Positions 9,464 to 19,052 are shown, counted from the stretch's first letter. The stretch is DNA of 64,000 bases from Ruminococcus sp. (GCA_017404145.1 JAFRCW010000007.1:1-64000); one strand, 5' to 3'. A program made the numbers and translations. The notes: generated from the letters alone by a model not told the origin.

Positions 9464-10909
9464 ATGAAAAACAAAGGAAGAAGATTTTCTGACACAAAAG
9501 AATATAAAGAGATCATTTATGAGGCGGAGTCTCAGGATGCTTCAATTCCTACCTCTGATGACGATCCGGATGAAGACGTTGTAGAATATCGCCGCAAAGA
9601 AGCGCAAAAAGTGCGTGAACGTGACGAACGTCTGAAGAAAAAGAATGACGAAAAGATGGAGAAAATCATCCGCAAGCGTCAGAAACAGGAAAGACATCGC
9701 GAGAGAAAGGTGCTATCCTATGAGGATATGCCGCTCGAGGATGTTCCCGAACGAGAAACGAAAAAAAAGAAATCAAAGCTCAACCGGAAACGTGTGCTGA
9801 TCGCCATAGCAATTTTGCTGCTGCTCTCGCTTGCCGTGTTTATGTTCGTGAACGCTGATGTTCTGTCATTTGATTCTGTGAAGAACTTCTTCAAATACGG
9901 ATTGTTCAATGAGAATTCCGATGAGAGCTTTCCGATCGAGGTTCAGGGTGAGAATATCAGCTCCGGTAACTTTGATTCAATGGGGCAGTATCTGGTATTC
10001 GCTTCCGATTCCAGACTGGCAACCGTCAATAATTACGGCAGAACCGTGTATACTTCTTCGATGGCGTTATCTACCCCCGTCCTTGTGACCTCCAAGGATT
10101 ATATCATGGTATATAATTTAGGAGGAACGGGATTTGAGATCGACACATTAGACAAGAATATTCTTTCTTCAACTGCTGAGAATAAAATTGTTGTTGCCGA
10201 TATATCCGACAGCGGAACTTATGCGCTGGTGACACAGTACGACGGGTATCTCTCCAAGCTTTATGTTTATAATAAAGAGAATGAGCAGATTTTTGCATAT
10301 TCCTACGCTGATTATTATGTAACCGGCGTGTCTCTCAATTCCTCCGGTACAATGGCGGCGGTATCCGGCATTTCGGCTTTGGACGGCGTTGAGATATCGG
10401 CGGTATATATTCACGATTTTACCGAAAAAGATCCGGTGGTGTTCAAGGAGTTTCCGGGTGATTTTCTGTATGACATCTCTTATCTTTCCGACTCCATGGT
10501 ATGCGCGGTCGGCAGTACATCCGCGTACGGCATCAAGGCGCATTCGGGAGATGTTGAGACAACTTCGTATGAAGGCAGAACGCTGACTGCGTATGATATC
10601 AATACCGACACCGATACGTTTTCTCTGTCTTTGTCCAGAAGCGGAGACGGACGAAACTGTGATATTTATAACTTTAATTCTTCAGGAAGACTCAGTAATC
10701 ACTTCTCAACGGATTTAAGAGTGATTTCGCTGTCGACGTATAAAAATCATGTGGCGGTGCTGTCAGCCGATACGGTCTATCTGTACGCAAAAGACGGCAG
10801 AAAAATTTCAGAAAAAGGCGCGGGTCTGGATACGCACGCAGTATCGCTTTTTACAAGCTCTGACGCGTATGTTCTCAGCTCCAGCAACATCACGACATTA
10901 AAGCTGTGA
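9464..10909 (+). CDS. DUF5711-type membrane protein with beta-propeller-like ectodomain
   Basis: About 481 residues. Residues 1-105 are highly charged (Lys/Arg/Glu) and likely cytoplasmic. One membrane helix follows (VLIAIAILLLLSLAVFMFVN). The rest is a secreted-side domain with repeated beta-strand pattern (for example ISSGNFDSMGQYLVFASD, NSSGTMAAVSG) as in WD40/propeller-like folds. This matches the DUF5711 family of Clostridia, whose role is not known to me. The start is taken as ATG 9464 behind AGGTGA; a GTG at 9458 is the alternative. Followed after 7 bases by cvpA, so the two may act together at the envelope. Confidence 0.7.
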   Translation: MKNKGRRFSDTKEYKEIIYEAESQDASIPTSDDDPDEDVVEYRRKEAQKVRERDERLKKKNDEKMEKIIRKRQKQERHRERKVLSYEDMPLEDVPERETKKKKSKLNRKRVLIAIAILLLLSLAVFMFVNADVLSFDSVKNFFKYGLFNENSDESFPIEVQGENISSGNFDSMGQYLVFASDSRLATVNNYGRTVYTSSMALSTPVLVTSKDYIMVYNLGGTGFEIDTLDKNILSSTAENKIVVADISDSGTYALVTQYDGYLSKLYVYNKENEQIFAYSYADYYVTGVSLNSSGTMAAVSGISALDGVEISAVYIHDFTEKDPVVFKEFPGDFLYDISYLSDSMVCAVGSTSAYGIKAHSGDVETTSYEGRTLTAYDINTDTDTFSLSLSRSGDGRNCDIYNFNSSGRLSNHFSTDLRVISLSTYKNHVAVLSADTVYLYAKDGRKISEKGAGLDTHAVSLFTSSDAYVLSSSNITTLKL

Positions 10910-10916
10910 GGTCGCT

Positions 10917-11597
10917 ATGATATATGATGTTATCACATTATTGATCATACTGCTGTTTGTGATCATCGGCGCAGTCAGAGGCGCCGCAAAAACGCTTCTG
11001 GGTTTGCTTGGAGCTGTCGTATCATTTGTCGGCGCTGTCTTTTTGGGCAGGGTTTTCGCCGATATGATTTACAACGGCTGGATCAAAAACAGTATTATCG
11101 ACGCGGTGACCCGCTCCGTTTCCGATGCGTCGGGAAATCTTACAGCAGGCGCAGAAAGTACGCTTCCCGACTTTTTGAAATCGCTTCTGGCGCTTTCCGG
11201 GGAGAATCTAGACGCTGCCGTCGCGTCTACCTCCGCACAGGCGGCGAACGCTGTGGAACAGACGTTGGGACCGATCATTATCGCAATGATGGCAGTGATA
11301 TTGACAGTCGTGCTGTTCTTGATACTGGCAATTATCCTGAAACTGATCATGGTTAAGCCGCTTACAAAGCTCTTTGAAGATACTCCTCTCAAAGGAATCA
11401 ACCGATTCTTCGGCGGTGTTCTCGGTTTAGTGGAGGCAGTTTTGACGATACGTCTGCTGGCATATTTATTAAAGGTGATTTTACCTGTTATTCATCCCGA
11501 TTCGTATCTGTTTTCCGAATCGACCATATACAATTCATACATATTTTACCATTTTTATTCCGGTAATATATTTACGGTAATAACATCAATTTTATAA
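10917..11597 (+). CDS. CvpA family membrane protein
   Basis: A 226-residue protein with four hydrophobic helices. The N-terminus (YDVITLLIILLFVIIGAVRGAAKTLLGLLG) has the CvpA/YshB layout: first helix, a short RG turn, second helix. The central region (about residues 60-110) is likely extracellular. CvpA is linked to colicin V production and envelope homeostasis in Enterobacteria; in Firmicutes its role is not settled. It is the second of a DUF5711-cvpA-pgsA cluster of envelope genes. Confidence 0.8.
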   Translation: MIYDVITLLIILLFVIIGAVRGAAKTLLGLLGAVVSFVGAVFLGRVFADMIYNGWIKNSIIDAVTRSVSDASGNLTAGAESTLPDFLKSLLALSGENLDAAVASTSAQAANAVEQTLGPIIIAMMAVILTVVLFLILAIILKLIMVKPLTKLFEDTPLKGINRFFGGVLGLVEAVLTIRLLAYLLKVILPVIHPDSYLFSESTIYNSYIFYHFYSGNIFTVITSIL

Positions 11598-11610
11598 GGA
11601 AAGATTTAAA

Positions 11611-12261
11611 ATGAAAAAACAGAAACCTAATAATGAGGTAATCAGCAAAAACACATTTACGATTCCGAATATAATCTCGCTGTTTCGTATTCTTTTGATT
11701 ACGCCTTTTGTCGTCTTCTTTTTAAACAGAGATTATATCGTAGCAGCGGTTATTCTGGTTGTTTCGGGTATTTCCGATTTTCTTGACGGTGTTATCGCCA
11801 GACGTTTTCATCAGGAATCTGAGCTGGGAAAGATTCTGGATCCTCTTGCCGATAAGCTGACTTTGATCGCTGTCGGCATATGCCTGATCTTTATTGAGCC
11901 GTTTGTACTTCCGCTAATGATTATTATGGTGACGAAGGATCTTTTGATGCTTGTCGGAGGTTCCATTGTAATTAAGCAGGGCGTTATTCCGCCTAAGTCG
12001 AAGTGGTACGGCAAGCTTTCCACAGTCTTATTCTATGTTACGGTATCGCTGATCGTGGTGATGAAGATATTTAATTATGTCAACAGACCCTTATCCATTA
12101 TATTACTGGCGGTAACTGCATTTATGATGCTGTTTTCGCTGATAAACTATATAGGGATGTATATACAGATCCAAAAAGATTTGAAGAAATCAAATCAGAC
12201 AAAAGAGGTTATTGCGCAGGTAACCAAAGATGAATCTCAAAAAGAAGGAGAAGGTATATGA
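11611..12261 (+). CDS. pgsA: CDP-diacylglycerol-glycerol-3-phosphate phosphatidyltransferase
   Basis: A 216-residue integral membrane enzyme that makes phosphatidylglycerophosphate, the first step to anionic phospholipids. The CDP-alcohol phosphotransferase signature D-x2-D-G-x2-A-R-x8-G-x3-D-x3-D is complete: SDFLDGVIARRF followed by GKILDPLADK (about residues 56-87). N-terminal TIPNIISLFRI is typical of PgsA. Six hydrophobic helices. Overlaps the clpE-like start by four bases (ATGA). Confidence 0.93.
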   Translation: MKKQKPNNEVISKNTFTIPNIISLFRILLITPFVVFFLNRDYIVAAVILVVSGISDFLDGVIARRFHQESELGKILDPLADKLTLIAVGICLIFIEPFVLPLMIIMVTKDLLMLVGGSIVIKQGVIPPKSKWYGKLSTVLFYVTVSLIVVMKIFNYVNRPLSIILLAVTAFMMLFSLINYIGMYIQIQKDLKKSNQTKEVIAQVTKDESQKEGEGI

Positions 12262-14579
12262 TTTGTTCCAGATGCGGAAAAAGACCCGCGGTAGTATTTG
12301 TTTCTACCAACAAGTCCGACGAACAGCCTAAAGGCTATTGCCTGATGTGCGCCAAGGAACTTGGTATCAAGCCTGTCGATGATATTTTGAAAAAGATGGG
12401 GATTTCGCCCGATGATTTGGAGTCCGTCCAGGAACAGATGGATTCTATTATGGAGAATATGGGAGAAGGCGGCGATATGTCCGCGCTTGCCGAGAATATG
12501 GGCGCCGCTTTGTCCCCTGAAGAAGGAGAAGATGAGTCAGAGGATGGGTTCACTCCCGGAGGCGCTCCGTCTTTCCCGAACTTTTTCAATATGTTCGCCG
12601 CGAACCAAGGCTCTCAGTCAGCGGGTACAGGCGAAAAGAACGCGAAAAAAGATAAGAAACAGCAGAAGAACAGAAAACATATCAATCTCTACTGTGAAGA
12701 TCTGACCGCAAAGGCACGAGAGGGCAGGATCGATCAGGTAGTGGGAAGAAACAACGAGATCGAACGCGTGATTCAGATTCTTTCCCGCCGTACCAAGAAC
12801 AATCCCTGTCTGATCGGTGAACCCGGCGTTGGTAAAACGGCGATCGCCGAAGGACTTGCGTCGAGGATCGCGCAGGGAAATGTGCCTCACAGATTAAAGA
12901 ATAAAGAAATCCAGCTGTTGGATCTGACGGCGTTAATTGCGGGCACACAGTTCAGAGGTCAGTATGAGAGCCGCATCAAAGGCTTGATCAAAGAGGTCAA
13001 AGAAGCCGGCAATATCATTCTTTTCATCGACGAGGTACATAACCTTGTCGGCGGAGGAGACTCCGAAGGAACGATGAATGCCGCCAATATGCTCAAGCCT
13101 GCTCTCTCCAGAGGAGAGATTCAGGTGATTGGCGCAACCACCTTTAACGAATACCGAAAGTATATTGAGAAGGATTCGGCGCTTGAGAGAAGATTCCAGC
13201 CTGTTAAGGTGGGCGAGCCTTCTGTCGGCGATACCATTGATATCCTGCGCGGTATCAAAACGTATTATGAAACGCATCATAATGTCAGAGTGGATGACGA
13301 TATTATCCGCAAGGCGGCAGTGTTCTCCGAGCGATATATCACCGACCGTTTCCTGCCCGATAAGGCGATCGATCTTTTGGATGAGGCTTGTTCCTGCGCG
13401 TCGCTTCGCAACAAGGACAGAGAGAATTACGAGAAGCTTTCCGATGAGAAAAAAGCGCTGCAGCTTTCTAAAGAGGCGATCTCCAATGAAGAGAATATCG
13501 ACTATGAGGCGCTTGCAAAAGTCACCTCTGAGCTGGCGCGCGTTGACGAGCAGCTTTCCGGTATTGACGAGAGTCTCCTGATTGCCGCTGTCACCGAGGT
13601 GGATTTGGCGAAGGTCATCGAGCTGTGGACCGGTATTCCTCAGTCCAGAGTCAGAGAGAACGAGCTGTTGAAGCTGATGGATATTGAAGATCATCTGAAA
13701 CAAAAGATTATCGGTCAGGACGAGGCTGTAGAAGCGCTCGCGAAAGCGATCAAGCGTTCCAGAGTTCAGATTTCTCCCCGCAGAAGACCTGCGTCCTTTA
13801 TCTTTGTCGGTCCTACCGGCGTCGGAAAAACCGAGCTTGTCAAGGTACTGTCCTATGAGCTGTTTGATACTCCCGAGACTTTGATCCGTCTGGATATGTC
13901 TGAGTTTATGGAGAAGCATTCTGTCTCTAAGATCATCGGTTCTCCTCCCGGCTATGTCGGCTATGACGAAGCAGGTCAGGTGACCGAAAAGGTCAGAAGA
14001 CGTCCGTATTCTGTCTTGCTGTTTGACGAGATCGAAAAGGCGCATCCCGATGTGATGAATATCCTTTTGCAAATTCTCGATGAGGGCAAGCTGACCGACG
14101 CTCACGGCAGAACCGTCGATTTTACCAATACGGTTATCGTGATGACCTCCAACGCGGGCTCCGATAAGAGAGAGAACGCTTTAGGCTTCGGAAAATCCTC
14201 TGACGACGCGGAAAAAGAAAAGGTGATGAAAGGCCTCAGAGAATTTTTGAGACCTGAGTTTATTGCGCGCGTTGATGAAGTGATCGTATTCAAAAAGTTA
14301 TCCTCCGATGATTTCGTTAAAATTGCCGGTTTGATGCTGTCTGAATATGTTGATTCTCTTCACGAGAAAGGTATCAGCTTCCGCTATGACGAGAATGCCG
14401 CCCGTTATTTGGCGGAGAAATCCTGCTCCGGACAGTCCGGTGCGCGTGATTTGCGCAACCTGATCCGTAAGGAAGTGGAAGATAAGATTACCGAAGAAAT
14501 GATCAAAGCGGGCGAGGGTGGTCTTTCCGCTGTCGCTTTGTCTGCGAACGAAAATGAATTAACGATAGAAGTAGTATAA
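12258..14579 (+). CDS. ClpE/ClpC-type AAA+ unfoldase with N-terminal zinc finger
   Basis: A 773-residue Clp ATPase. Instead of the double ClpN repeat of ClpC, residues 1-31 form a CxxC...CxxC zinc finger (Cys3, 6, 28, 31), the mark of ClpE; an acidic, glycine/serine-rich linker follows (residues 60-140). D1 has Walker [10 protein letters not shown] (about 188) and FIDEVHNL; a short coiled UVR-like middle domain lies near 405-440; D2 has GPTGVGKTE (about 518) and [11 protein letters not shown]. The LGFG tripeptide in ENALGFGKS fits a ClpP-docking loop. ClpE works with ClpP in clearing misfolded proteins. No CtsR box was seen; it is simply the last gene of the ruvC run. A terminator follows. 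Confidence 0.88.
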   Translation: MICSRCGKRPAVVFVSTNKSDEQPKGYCLMCAKELGIKPVDDILKKMGISPDDLESVQEQMDSIMENMGEGGDMSALAENMGAALSPEEGEDESEDGFTPGGAPSFPNFFNMFAANQGSQSAGTGEKNAKKDKKQQKNRKHINLYCEDLTAKAREGRIDQVVGRNNEIERVIQILSRRTKNNPCLIGEPGVGKTAIAEGLASRIAQGNVPHRLKNKEIQLLDLTALIAGTQFRGQYESRIKGLIKEVKEAGNIILFIDEVHNLVGGGDSEGTMNAANMLKPALSRGEIQVIGATTFNEYRKYIEKDSALERRFQPVKVGEPSVGDTIDILRGIKTYYETHHNVRVDDDIIRKAAVFSERYITDRFLPDKAIDLLDEACSCASLRNKDRENYEKLSDEKKALQLSKEAISNEENIDYEALAKVTSELARVDEQLSGIDESLLIAAVTEVDLAKVIELWTGIPQSRVRENELLKLMDIEDHLKQKIIGQDEAVEALAKAIKRSRVQISPRRRPASFIFVGPTGVGKTELVKVLSYELFDTPETLIRLDMSEFMEKHSVSKIIGSPPGYVGYDEAGQVTEKVRRRPYSVLLFDEIEKAHPDVMNILLQILDEGKLTDAHGRTVDFTNTVIVMTSNAGSDKRENALGFGKSSDDAEKEKVMKGLREFLRPEFIARVDEVIVFKKLSSDDFVKIAGLMLSEYVDSLHEKGISFRYDENAARYLAEKSCSGQSGARDLRNLIRKEVEDKITEEMIKAGEGGLSAVALSANENELTIEVV

Positions 14580-14593
14580 TATCATAGAGAAAG

Positions 14594-14614
14594 GCAGGGC
14601 GTATCCCTGCTTTT
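14594..14614 (+). terminator. Terminator after clpE-like gene
   Basis: GCAGGG, five-base loop, CCCTGC, then TTTTC. It ends the 13-kb co-directional run. Confidence 0.75.
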
Positions 14615-14700
14615 CCTAGTTGAAAGAAAACTGACTTTTTTACATTCACGGTATGGACATTCAATTCTTTCTGTGACTAATTGATATTTTAGGTGAGTTT

Positions 14701-17700
14701 ATGCTTCGAATACAGAATGTATCCAAACAGTATAAAACAGGCGATCTGATCCAGCGCGCGCTGGATGATGTCAGTCTGAGCCTGAGAGATAACGAGTTTG
14801 TCGCGATACTCGGTCCCTCCGGCTCGGGTAAGACAACGCTGCTCAATATTATCGGCGGATTAGATCGTTATGATACGGGTGATCTGATCATCAACGGTAT
14901 TTCTACCCAGAGATATTCCGACCGTGACTGGGATTCTTACCGCAATCATACGATCGGCTTTGTTTTTCAGAGTTATAATCTGATACCGCACCAGACCATT
15001 CTTTCCAACGTTGAGTTAGCTTTGACCATCAGCGGGGTTTCCGCTTCTTTGCGTAAGAAAAAAGCGAAAGAGGCGTTGGAAAAGGTCGGCTTGGGCGACC
15101 AGATCCATAAAAAACCCTCTCAGCTTTCCGGCGGTCAGATGCAGCGTGTGGCGATTGCCAGAGCGCTTGTCAATGATCCTGATATTTTGCTTGCCGACGA
15201 GCCGACCGGCGCGTTGGACAGCGAGACCAGTATTCACGTTATGGATCTGCTCAAGGAGGTCGCACAGGACAGGCTGGTAGTTATGGTGACCCATAACCCG
15301 GAGCTTGCCCGCGATTATTCTACACGAATTGTGGAGCTCAAGGACGGCAGAATCATCTCCGATTCCGATCCCTTTGAAACGGATGAGACGGCGGAAACCG
15401 TCCATAAAAATATGGGCAGATCGTCTATGTCTCCGCTGACTTCTCTGCTCTTATCCTTTAATAACCTCTGGACGAAAAAGGCGAGGACGATCCTCGTTTC
15501 TATCGCCGGATCCATCGGTATTATCGGTATCGCGATGATACTTTCCATGTCCACCGGCGCGGATAAATATATCAAGAATATTGAAGAAGAGAGCTTACAG
15601 AGTTATCCTTTACAAATCAACGCAACAAGTCTGGATTTCACTTCTATGTATTTGTCCAGTATGGGCTCGGCGATGGATTCTCTGTCAAACGACGCGGAGG
15701 TTACCGAGCTGAAAACAGTGACAGGTTTTCTCTCCAATGTTCAGACCAACGATCTGAAATCGCTGAAAGCGTATTTTGAGAGTGATGAATGCGATATTTA
15801 TGACTATGTGCAGGCGCTGGAATACAGCTACAGCATTATTCCGCAGATTTATTCAGTTAACGATGACGGCTCCTACCGAAAGATCAATCCCAACACCAGT
15901 TTTTCATCTATGGGGTTTGGCTCTTCCGAGACCATATCCAACAGCTTGCTTTCTTCGTACAGTTCTACGGATGTTTTCTATGTGATGCCGGAGAACAAGG
16001 AGTTGTATACTTCCGCCTATGAAGTCAAAGCCGGTAGATGGCCCGAAAAATATAACGAATGCGTGATGGTGATTACCGCGAACGGCAGCGCTTCGGATAT
16101 CACCTTGTATTCGCTCGGGCTGAAAGATCCCAAACAGCTGGACGATATGGTGAAGAACTTCAATGAAGGAAAGTCTACCGAAGTGGATGATACCGTTGAA
16201 ACCTTTGAGTATGATGATTTTATCGGCTTGACCTATAAGCTGGTTCCATCCTTTGCGTATTATACCTATGATAAGGAGTATAAGGTCTGGATAGACCGTT
16301 CCTCGGAAGAAAAGTATATGAAAGATCTTCTTTCAAAAGCCGAGGATATTTCCATCGTCGGCGTTGTCACGCCCTTTGAGAATTCCAGCGCTCCGATCCT
16401 CCAGTACGGCGTCAATTATCCCGCCGAGTTAATGAATCATTTGATTGACGAAGCATCCCGAAGCGATATCGTAAAAGCGCAGTTAAACAATACGGAAATC
16501 GATGTGCTTTCCGGCAAGAAATTTTCCGAAGTTTCCGAGGAAAAAGATTTTGATATGGCGTCGATGTTCAACATCAACACCGACAGCCTGTCTGATCTGT
16601 TCAATTTCAGCGATTCCGGGTTCGATATGTCGGGCTTGGATTTGTCCGGATTAGACCTTTCCGGTATGGACTTCTCGGATATGGATCCGGGAGACACGAT
16701 CTCACTTGATCAATTGGCGTCTATGATGCCTGAAATGAGTGAAAAAGATTTGGAAAAAATCTTTTCCTCCATCAAGCTCAACGTATCAAAAGAAGAGATG
16801 GAGCAGCTGTTCCAAACACTTCTGGACGGTTTCTCGGCATACGCTAAGCAAAATCCCTCTTCCGATTTTTCTAAATTTCCCGAAGCGATTTCTCAGTATC
16901 TGGCTTCAGATGAAGCGAGACAGATCATTTCCGACGAACTGAAAGTCATAATCAACGAAATCGGTCAGGAAGTGATGAACGAGGAGTATTTGACACAGAT
17001 CGTTGAAGATGTGATGTCCGGTTACGCTGAATATCTGGAGTCTATCGGCGCGGAGGGACCGTCTGCCGAGTATCTTGCCGACTACCTGAATACTCCTGCG
17101 GCAAGCGAAAAAATATCAGATAATGTTGCCGAAATCAGGGATAAGATTCTGAGTATTGCGATTTCTCCCGAAAAAATCTCAGAAATTTCAACGAAAATCC
17201 TTGAGGGTTATAATGATTTTGCCGACGAGTATTCCTATCCCACGGTAGAAAGTATTATGACTGCGTTTACAGACTATCTCGCTACCGAAGAAGCCCAAAA
17301 GACGATAGGGAACGCAGTTTCCCAAATCGTTGATACCAAACAACTGGAAAATCTTTTCTCCGAATATATGTCCGGATTAGGTTCCGGCTTTTCTACGATG
17401 ATTTCGAGTGTGATGACTTCTGTTACCGACGGTATCACACAGGCATTGACCCAGAGTATGGGAAGTCTGACGGGAGCCCTGTCAAATTCGCTTTCCAACG
17501 CATTTTCGTTTAATAAAGATTCGTTCTCCGATTTGTTTTCCGCCAATATGGATATGAGCGAGATGTCCAACCTGATGCTCTCTCTGCTTTCCAAAGAAGA
17601 GAAAACATATGAGAATAATCTCAAAAAGCTCGGTTATGCGGATTTAGATAATCCCTCCGCAATTACGATTTATCCCACCGATTTTGATTCCAAGCAGGTG

Positions 17701-18228
17701 ATCAAACAGATCATCGAGGATTATAACAAGCGTATGGAAGACGCGGGAGAAGACGATAAGACGATCTCGTATACCGATATGGTTGATACGCTGATGGGCT
17801 CCGTGACGGATATTGTCAATGCTATCAGCTATGTTCTGATCGCGTTCGTTGCGATCTCACTTGTTGTATCGTCGATTATGATCGGCGTCATCACCTATAT
17901 CAGCGTTTTAGAGCGTAAAAAAGAGATCGGTATTCTCAGAGCGCTCGGCGCTTCCAAGGGCAATATCTCACAGGTGTTCAACGCCGAGACCTTTATCATC
18001 GGCGCCTTGGCGGGTTTGATCGGCGTCGGAATCACTTATCTCTTGCTGATACCCGGAAACGCGATCCTGCACGCTCTGCTGCCCGAGCAGAACATCTATG
18101 CGTACCTGCCGCCCGGATCCTCATTCATTCTCGTGATACTCAGTATCATTCTGACCCTGATCGGCGGTTTGATTCCGTCGAGAAAAGCGGCAAAAAAAGA
18201 TCCCGTCATCGCCCTCAGAACCGAATGA
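14701..18228 (+). CDS. Fused ABC exporter (ATPase plus FtsX/MacB-like permease) with giant ectodomain
   Basis: A 1175-residue single-chain half-transporter. Residues 1-235 are an LPT/MacB-class ATPase: Walker A GPSGSGKTT, signature LSGGQMQRVAIAR, Walker B LLADEPTGALD. A first membrane helix is at about 263-283 (ILVSIAGSIGIIGIAMIL); the last three are near 1040-1170 in an FtsX-type block ending PSRKAAKKDPVIALRTE. Between them lie about 740 extracellular residues, unusually large: an early beta-rich part, a DLSGLDLSGMDFSDMD leucine/aspartate repeat (about 640-660), and three to four helical repeats of about 60 residues (about 680-900). Likely a mechanotransmission exporter for peptides or lipids; the cargo is unknown. 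The ATG at 14701 follows AGGTGAG. Confidence 0.88.
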   Translation: MLRIQNVSKQYKTGDLIQRALDDVSLSLRDNEFVAILGPSGSGKTTLLNIIGGLDRYDTGDLIINGISTQRYSDRDWDSYRNHTIGFVFQSYNLIPHQTILSNVELALTISGVSASLRKKKAKEALEKVGLGDQIHKKPSQLSGGQMQRVAIARALVNDPDILLADEPTGALDSETSIHVMDLLKEVAQDRLVVMVTHNPELARDYSTRIVELKDGRIISDSDPFETDETAETVHKNMGRSSMSPLTSLLLSFNNLWTKKARTILVSIAGSIGIIGIAMILSMSTGADKYIKNIEEESLQSYPLQINATSLDFTSMYLSSMGSAMDSLSNDAEVTELKTVTGFLSNVQTNDLKSLKAYFESDECDIYDYVQALEYSYSIIPQIYSVNDDGSYRKINPNTSFSSMGFGSSETISNSLLSSYSSTDVFYVMPENKELYTSAYEVKAGRWPEKYNECVMVITANGSASDITLYSLGLKDPKQLDDMVKNFNEGKSTEVDDTVETFEYDDFIGLTYKLVPSFAYYTYDKEYKVWIDRSSEEKYMKDLLSKAEDISIVGVVTPFENSSAPILQYGVNYPAELMNHLIDEASRSDIVKAQLNNTEIDVLSGKKFSEVSEEKDFDMASMFNINTDSLSDLFNFSDSGFDMSGLDLSGLDLSGMDFSDMDPGDTISLDQLASMMPEMSEKDLEKIFSSIKLNVSKEEMEQLFQTLLDGFSAYAKQNPSSDFSKFPEAISQYLASDEARQIISDELKVIINEIGQEVMNEEYLTQIVEDVMSGYAEYLESIGAEGPSAEYLADYLNTPAASEKISDNVAEIRDKILSIAISPEKISEISTKILEGYNDFADEYSYPTVESIMTAFTDYLATEEAQKTIGNAVSQIVDTKQLENLFSEYMSGLGSGFSTMISSVMTSVTDGITQALTQSMGSLTGALSNSLSNAFSFNKDSFSDLFSANMDMSEMSNLMLSLLSKEEKTYENNLKKLGYADLDNPSAITIYPTDFDSKQVIKQIIEDYNKRMEDAGEDDKTISYTDMVDTLMGSVTDIVNAISYVLIAFVAISLVVSSIMIGVITYISVLERKKEIGILRALGASKGNISQVFNAETFIIGALAGLIGVGITYLLLIPGNAILHALLPEQNIYAYLPPGSSFILVILSIILTLIGGLIPSRKAAKKDPVIALRTE

Positions 18229-18254
18229 TATTGATAAAAAATGATAATGATTAT

Positions 18255-18284
18255 ACGGCACAGTACAAGACTGTGCCGTTTGTC
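18255..18284 (+). terminator. Terminator after ABC exporter
   Basis: ACGGCACAGT, loop ACAAG, ACTGTGCCGT: a perfect ten-base stem followed by a T-rich tail. Confidence 0.8.
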
Positions 18285-18311
18285 GTTTCATACACCGTAT
18301 AAAAACAGTAG

Positions 18312-18331
18312 GGGAGGGTCTTGACCCTCCC
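18312..18331. repeat. GC-rich intergenic palindrome
   Basis: GGGAGGGTC, TT, GACCCTCCC: a nine-base perfect inverted repeat headed by GTAGG, as at 1483. No T-tail, so it is not a normal terminator. Probably a dispersed intergenic repeat. Confidence 0.45.
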
Positions 18332-18388
18332 GTAATAAGTTGTTAAAAGAATATGATCGACATTTCAGATCGATATACAATTTATCAT

Positions 18389-18417
18389 TTGACAAAACAA
18401 AAAGAATGTGATAAAAT
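18389..18417 (+). promoter_or_regulatory. Promoter of tRNA-Gly(TCC)
   Basis: TTGACA (18389-18394), 17-base spacer, TAAAAT (18412-18417), 20 bases before the tRNA. Confidence 0.8.
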
Positions 18418-18436
18418 ACATTACACAATCAAAAAC

Positions 18437-18510
18437 GCAGATGTAGTTTAGTGGTAGAACTTCAGCCTTCCAAGCTGACCGTGTGGGTTCGATTCCCATC
18501 ATCTGCTCCA
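18437..18510 (+). tRNA. tRNA-Gly (anticodon TCC)
   Basis: 74 bases with encoded CCA. Acceptor GCAGATG pairs with CATCTGC; anticodon loop CTTCCAA in a TCAGC/GCTGA stem; T arm GTGGG-TTCGATT-CCCAT. The 3' end is repeated downstream in both orientations (see the repeats at 18497 and 18739). Confidence 0.95.
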
Positions 18511-18661
18511 TTTTAAAACAGAGAGGGTGCTCCAAAAGAGTACCCTCTCTGTTTTAAATCGAAACAATCAAAGAGCAAATGATGGGAATCGAAGGCGACC
18601 GTGCCAAGGCTCGAGCCGCGCGAAGAGCCGTAGGTAAAAATGATTCAGTGAATCATTTTTA
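18497..18661 (+). repeat. tRNA-Gly-associated repeat, copy A
   Basis: Begins inside the tRNA 3' end (catcatctgctcca), runs through a strong hairpin (18516-18556: AAAACAGAGAGGGT ... ACCCTCTCTGTTTT, which also acts as the tRNA terminator), then at 18573-18593 an inverted copy of the tRNA T-arm/acceptor end with one mismatch, a GC-rich part, and a perfect 12-base palindrome AAAAATGATTCA-G-TGAATCATTTTT (18636-18660). Copy B at 18739 is about 95 percent alike by eye. Confidence 0.85.
18516..18556 (+). terminator. Hairpin terminator of tRNA-Gly(TCC), copy A
   Basis: AAAACAGAGAGGGT and ACCCTCTCTGTTTT form a 14-base stem around a short loop with GCTCCAAAAGAGT. It lies a few bases after the tRNA. The same hairpin recurs in copy B of the repeat. 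Confidence 0.7.
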
Positions 18662-18738
18662 GGGAGAGCGAATATCTGCGGTATTGTATATGTATCCGAC
18701 AACACACGAGAAGGGATTTATCAAATAGATGATACATA

Positions 18739-18904
18739 CATCATCTGCTCCATTTTAAAACAGAGAGGGTGCTCCAAAAGAGTACCCTCTCTGTTTTAGA
18801 TCAAAAACAATCAAAGAGCAGATGATGGGAATCGAAGGCGACCGTGCCAAGGCTCAAGCCGCGCGAAGAGCCGTAGGTAAAAATGATCCTGTGAATCATT
18901 TTTA
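18739..18904 (+). repeat. tRNA-Gly-associated repeat, copy B
   Basis: Second copy of the 165-base unit, starting with the same 14 bases of tRNA-Gly 3' end although no tRNA stands before it. At 18816-18836 it holds 21 bases that are the exact reverse complement of tRNA positions 18488-18508. The final palindrome is decayed (AAAAATGAT ... ATCATTTTT). 77 unique bases lie between copies A and B. Confidence 0.85.
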
Positions 18905-19023
18905 TCGTACCATAACGATATACTTTTTGCAACGGCATAATCCATATGACAGAGAATTGATTGTATCAGCGATTTCATATGATGAAATCCTCATATTTTC
19001 GGTAATTGATATCGACCTTGCTG
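18905..19023. other. Intergenic stretch, nothing recognised
   Basis: AT-rich DNA between the tRNA-linked repeats and the V-ATPase promoter. A frame of 72 codons runs through the end of repeat copy B into this part, but it lacks a ribosome binding site and codes partly from the repeat, so I do not call it. Confidence 0.4.
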
Positions 19024-19052
19024 TTGATTTTATCAGATGATAGTGCTATAAT
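19024..19052 (+). promoter_or_regulatory. Promoter of the V-type ATPase operon
   Basis: TTGATT, 17-base spacer, TATAAT (19047-19052), about 54 bases before the first gene. Confidence 0.75.

Noticed and set aside
12933-14105. A 390-codon frame on the minus strand inside the clpE-like gene
   Set aside because: It is the complement of a strongly conserved AAA+ gene; no ribosome binding site and no recognisable domain.
18437-18904. Integrated element between tRNA-Gly and a second att site
   Set aside because: Only 77 unique bases lie between the copies; no integrase gene. It is kept as a repeat finding, not as an integrated element.
18822-19040. A 72-codon frame after the second tRNA-linked repeat
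   Set aside because: It starts inside the repeat, has no ribosome binding site and no family-like pattern.
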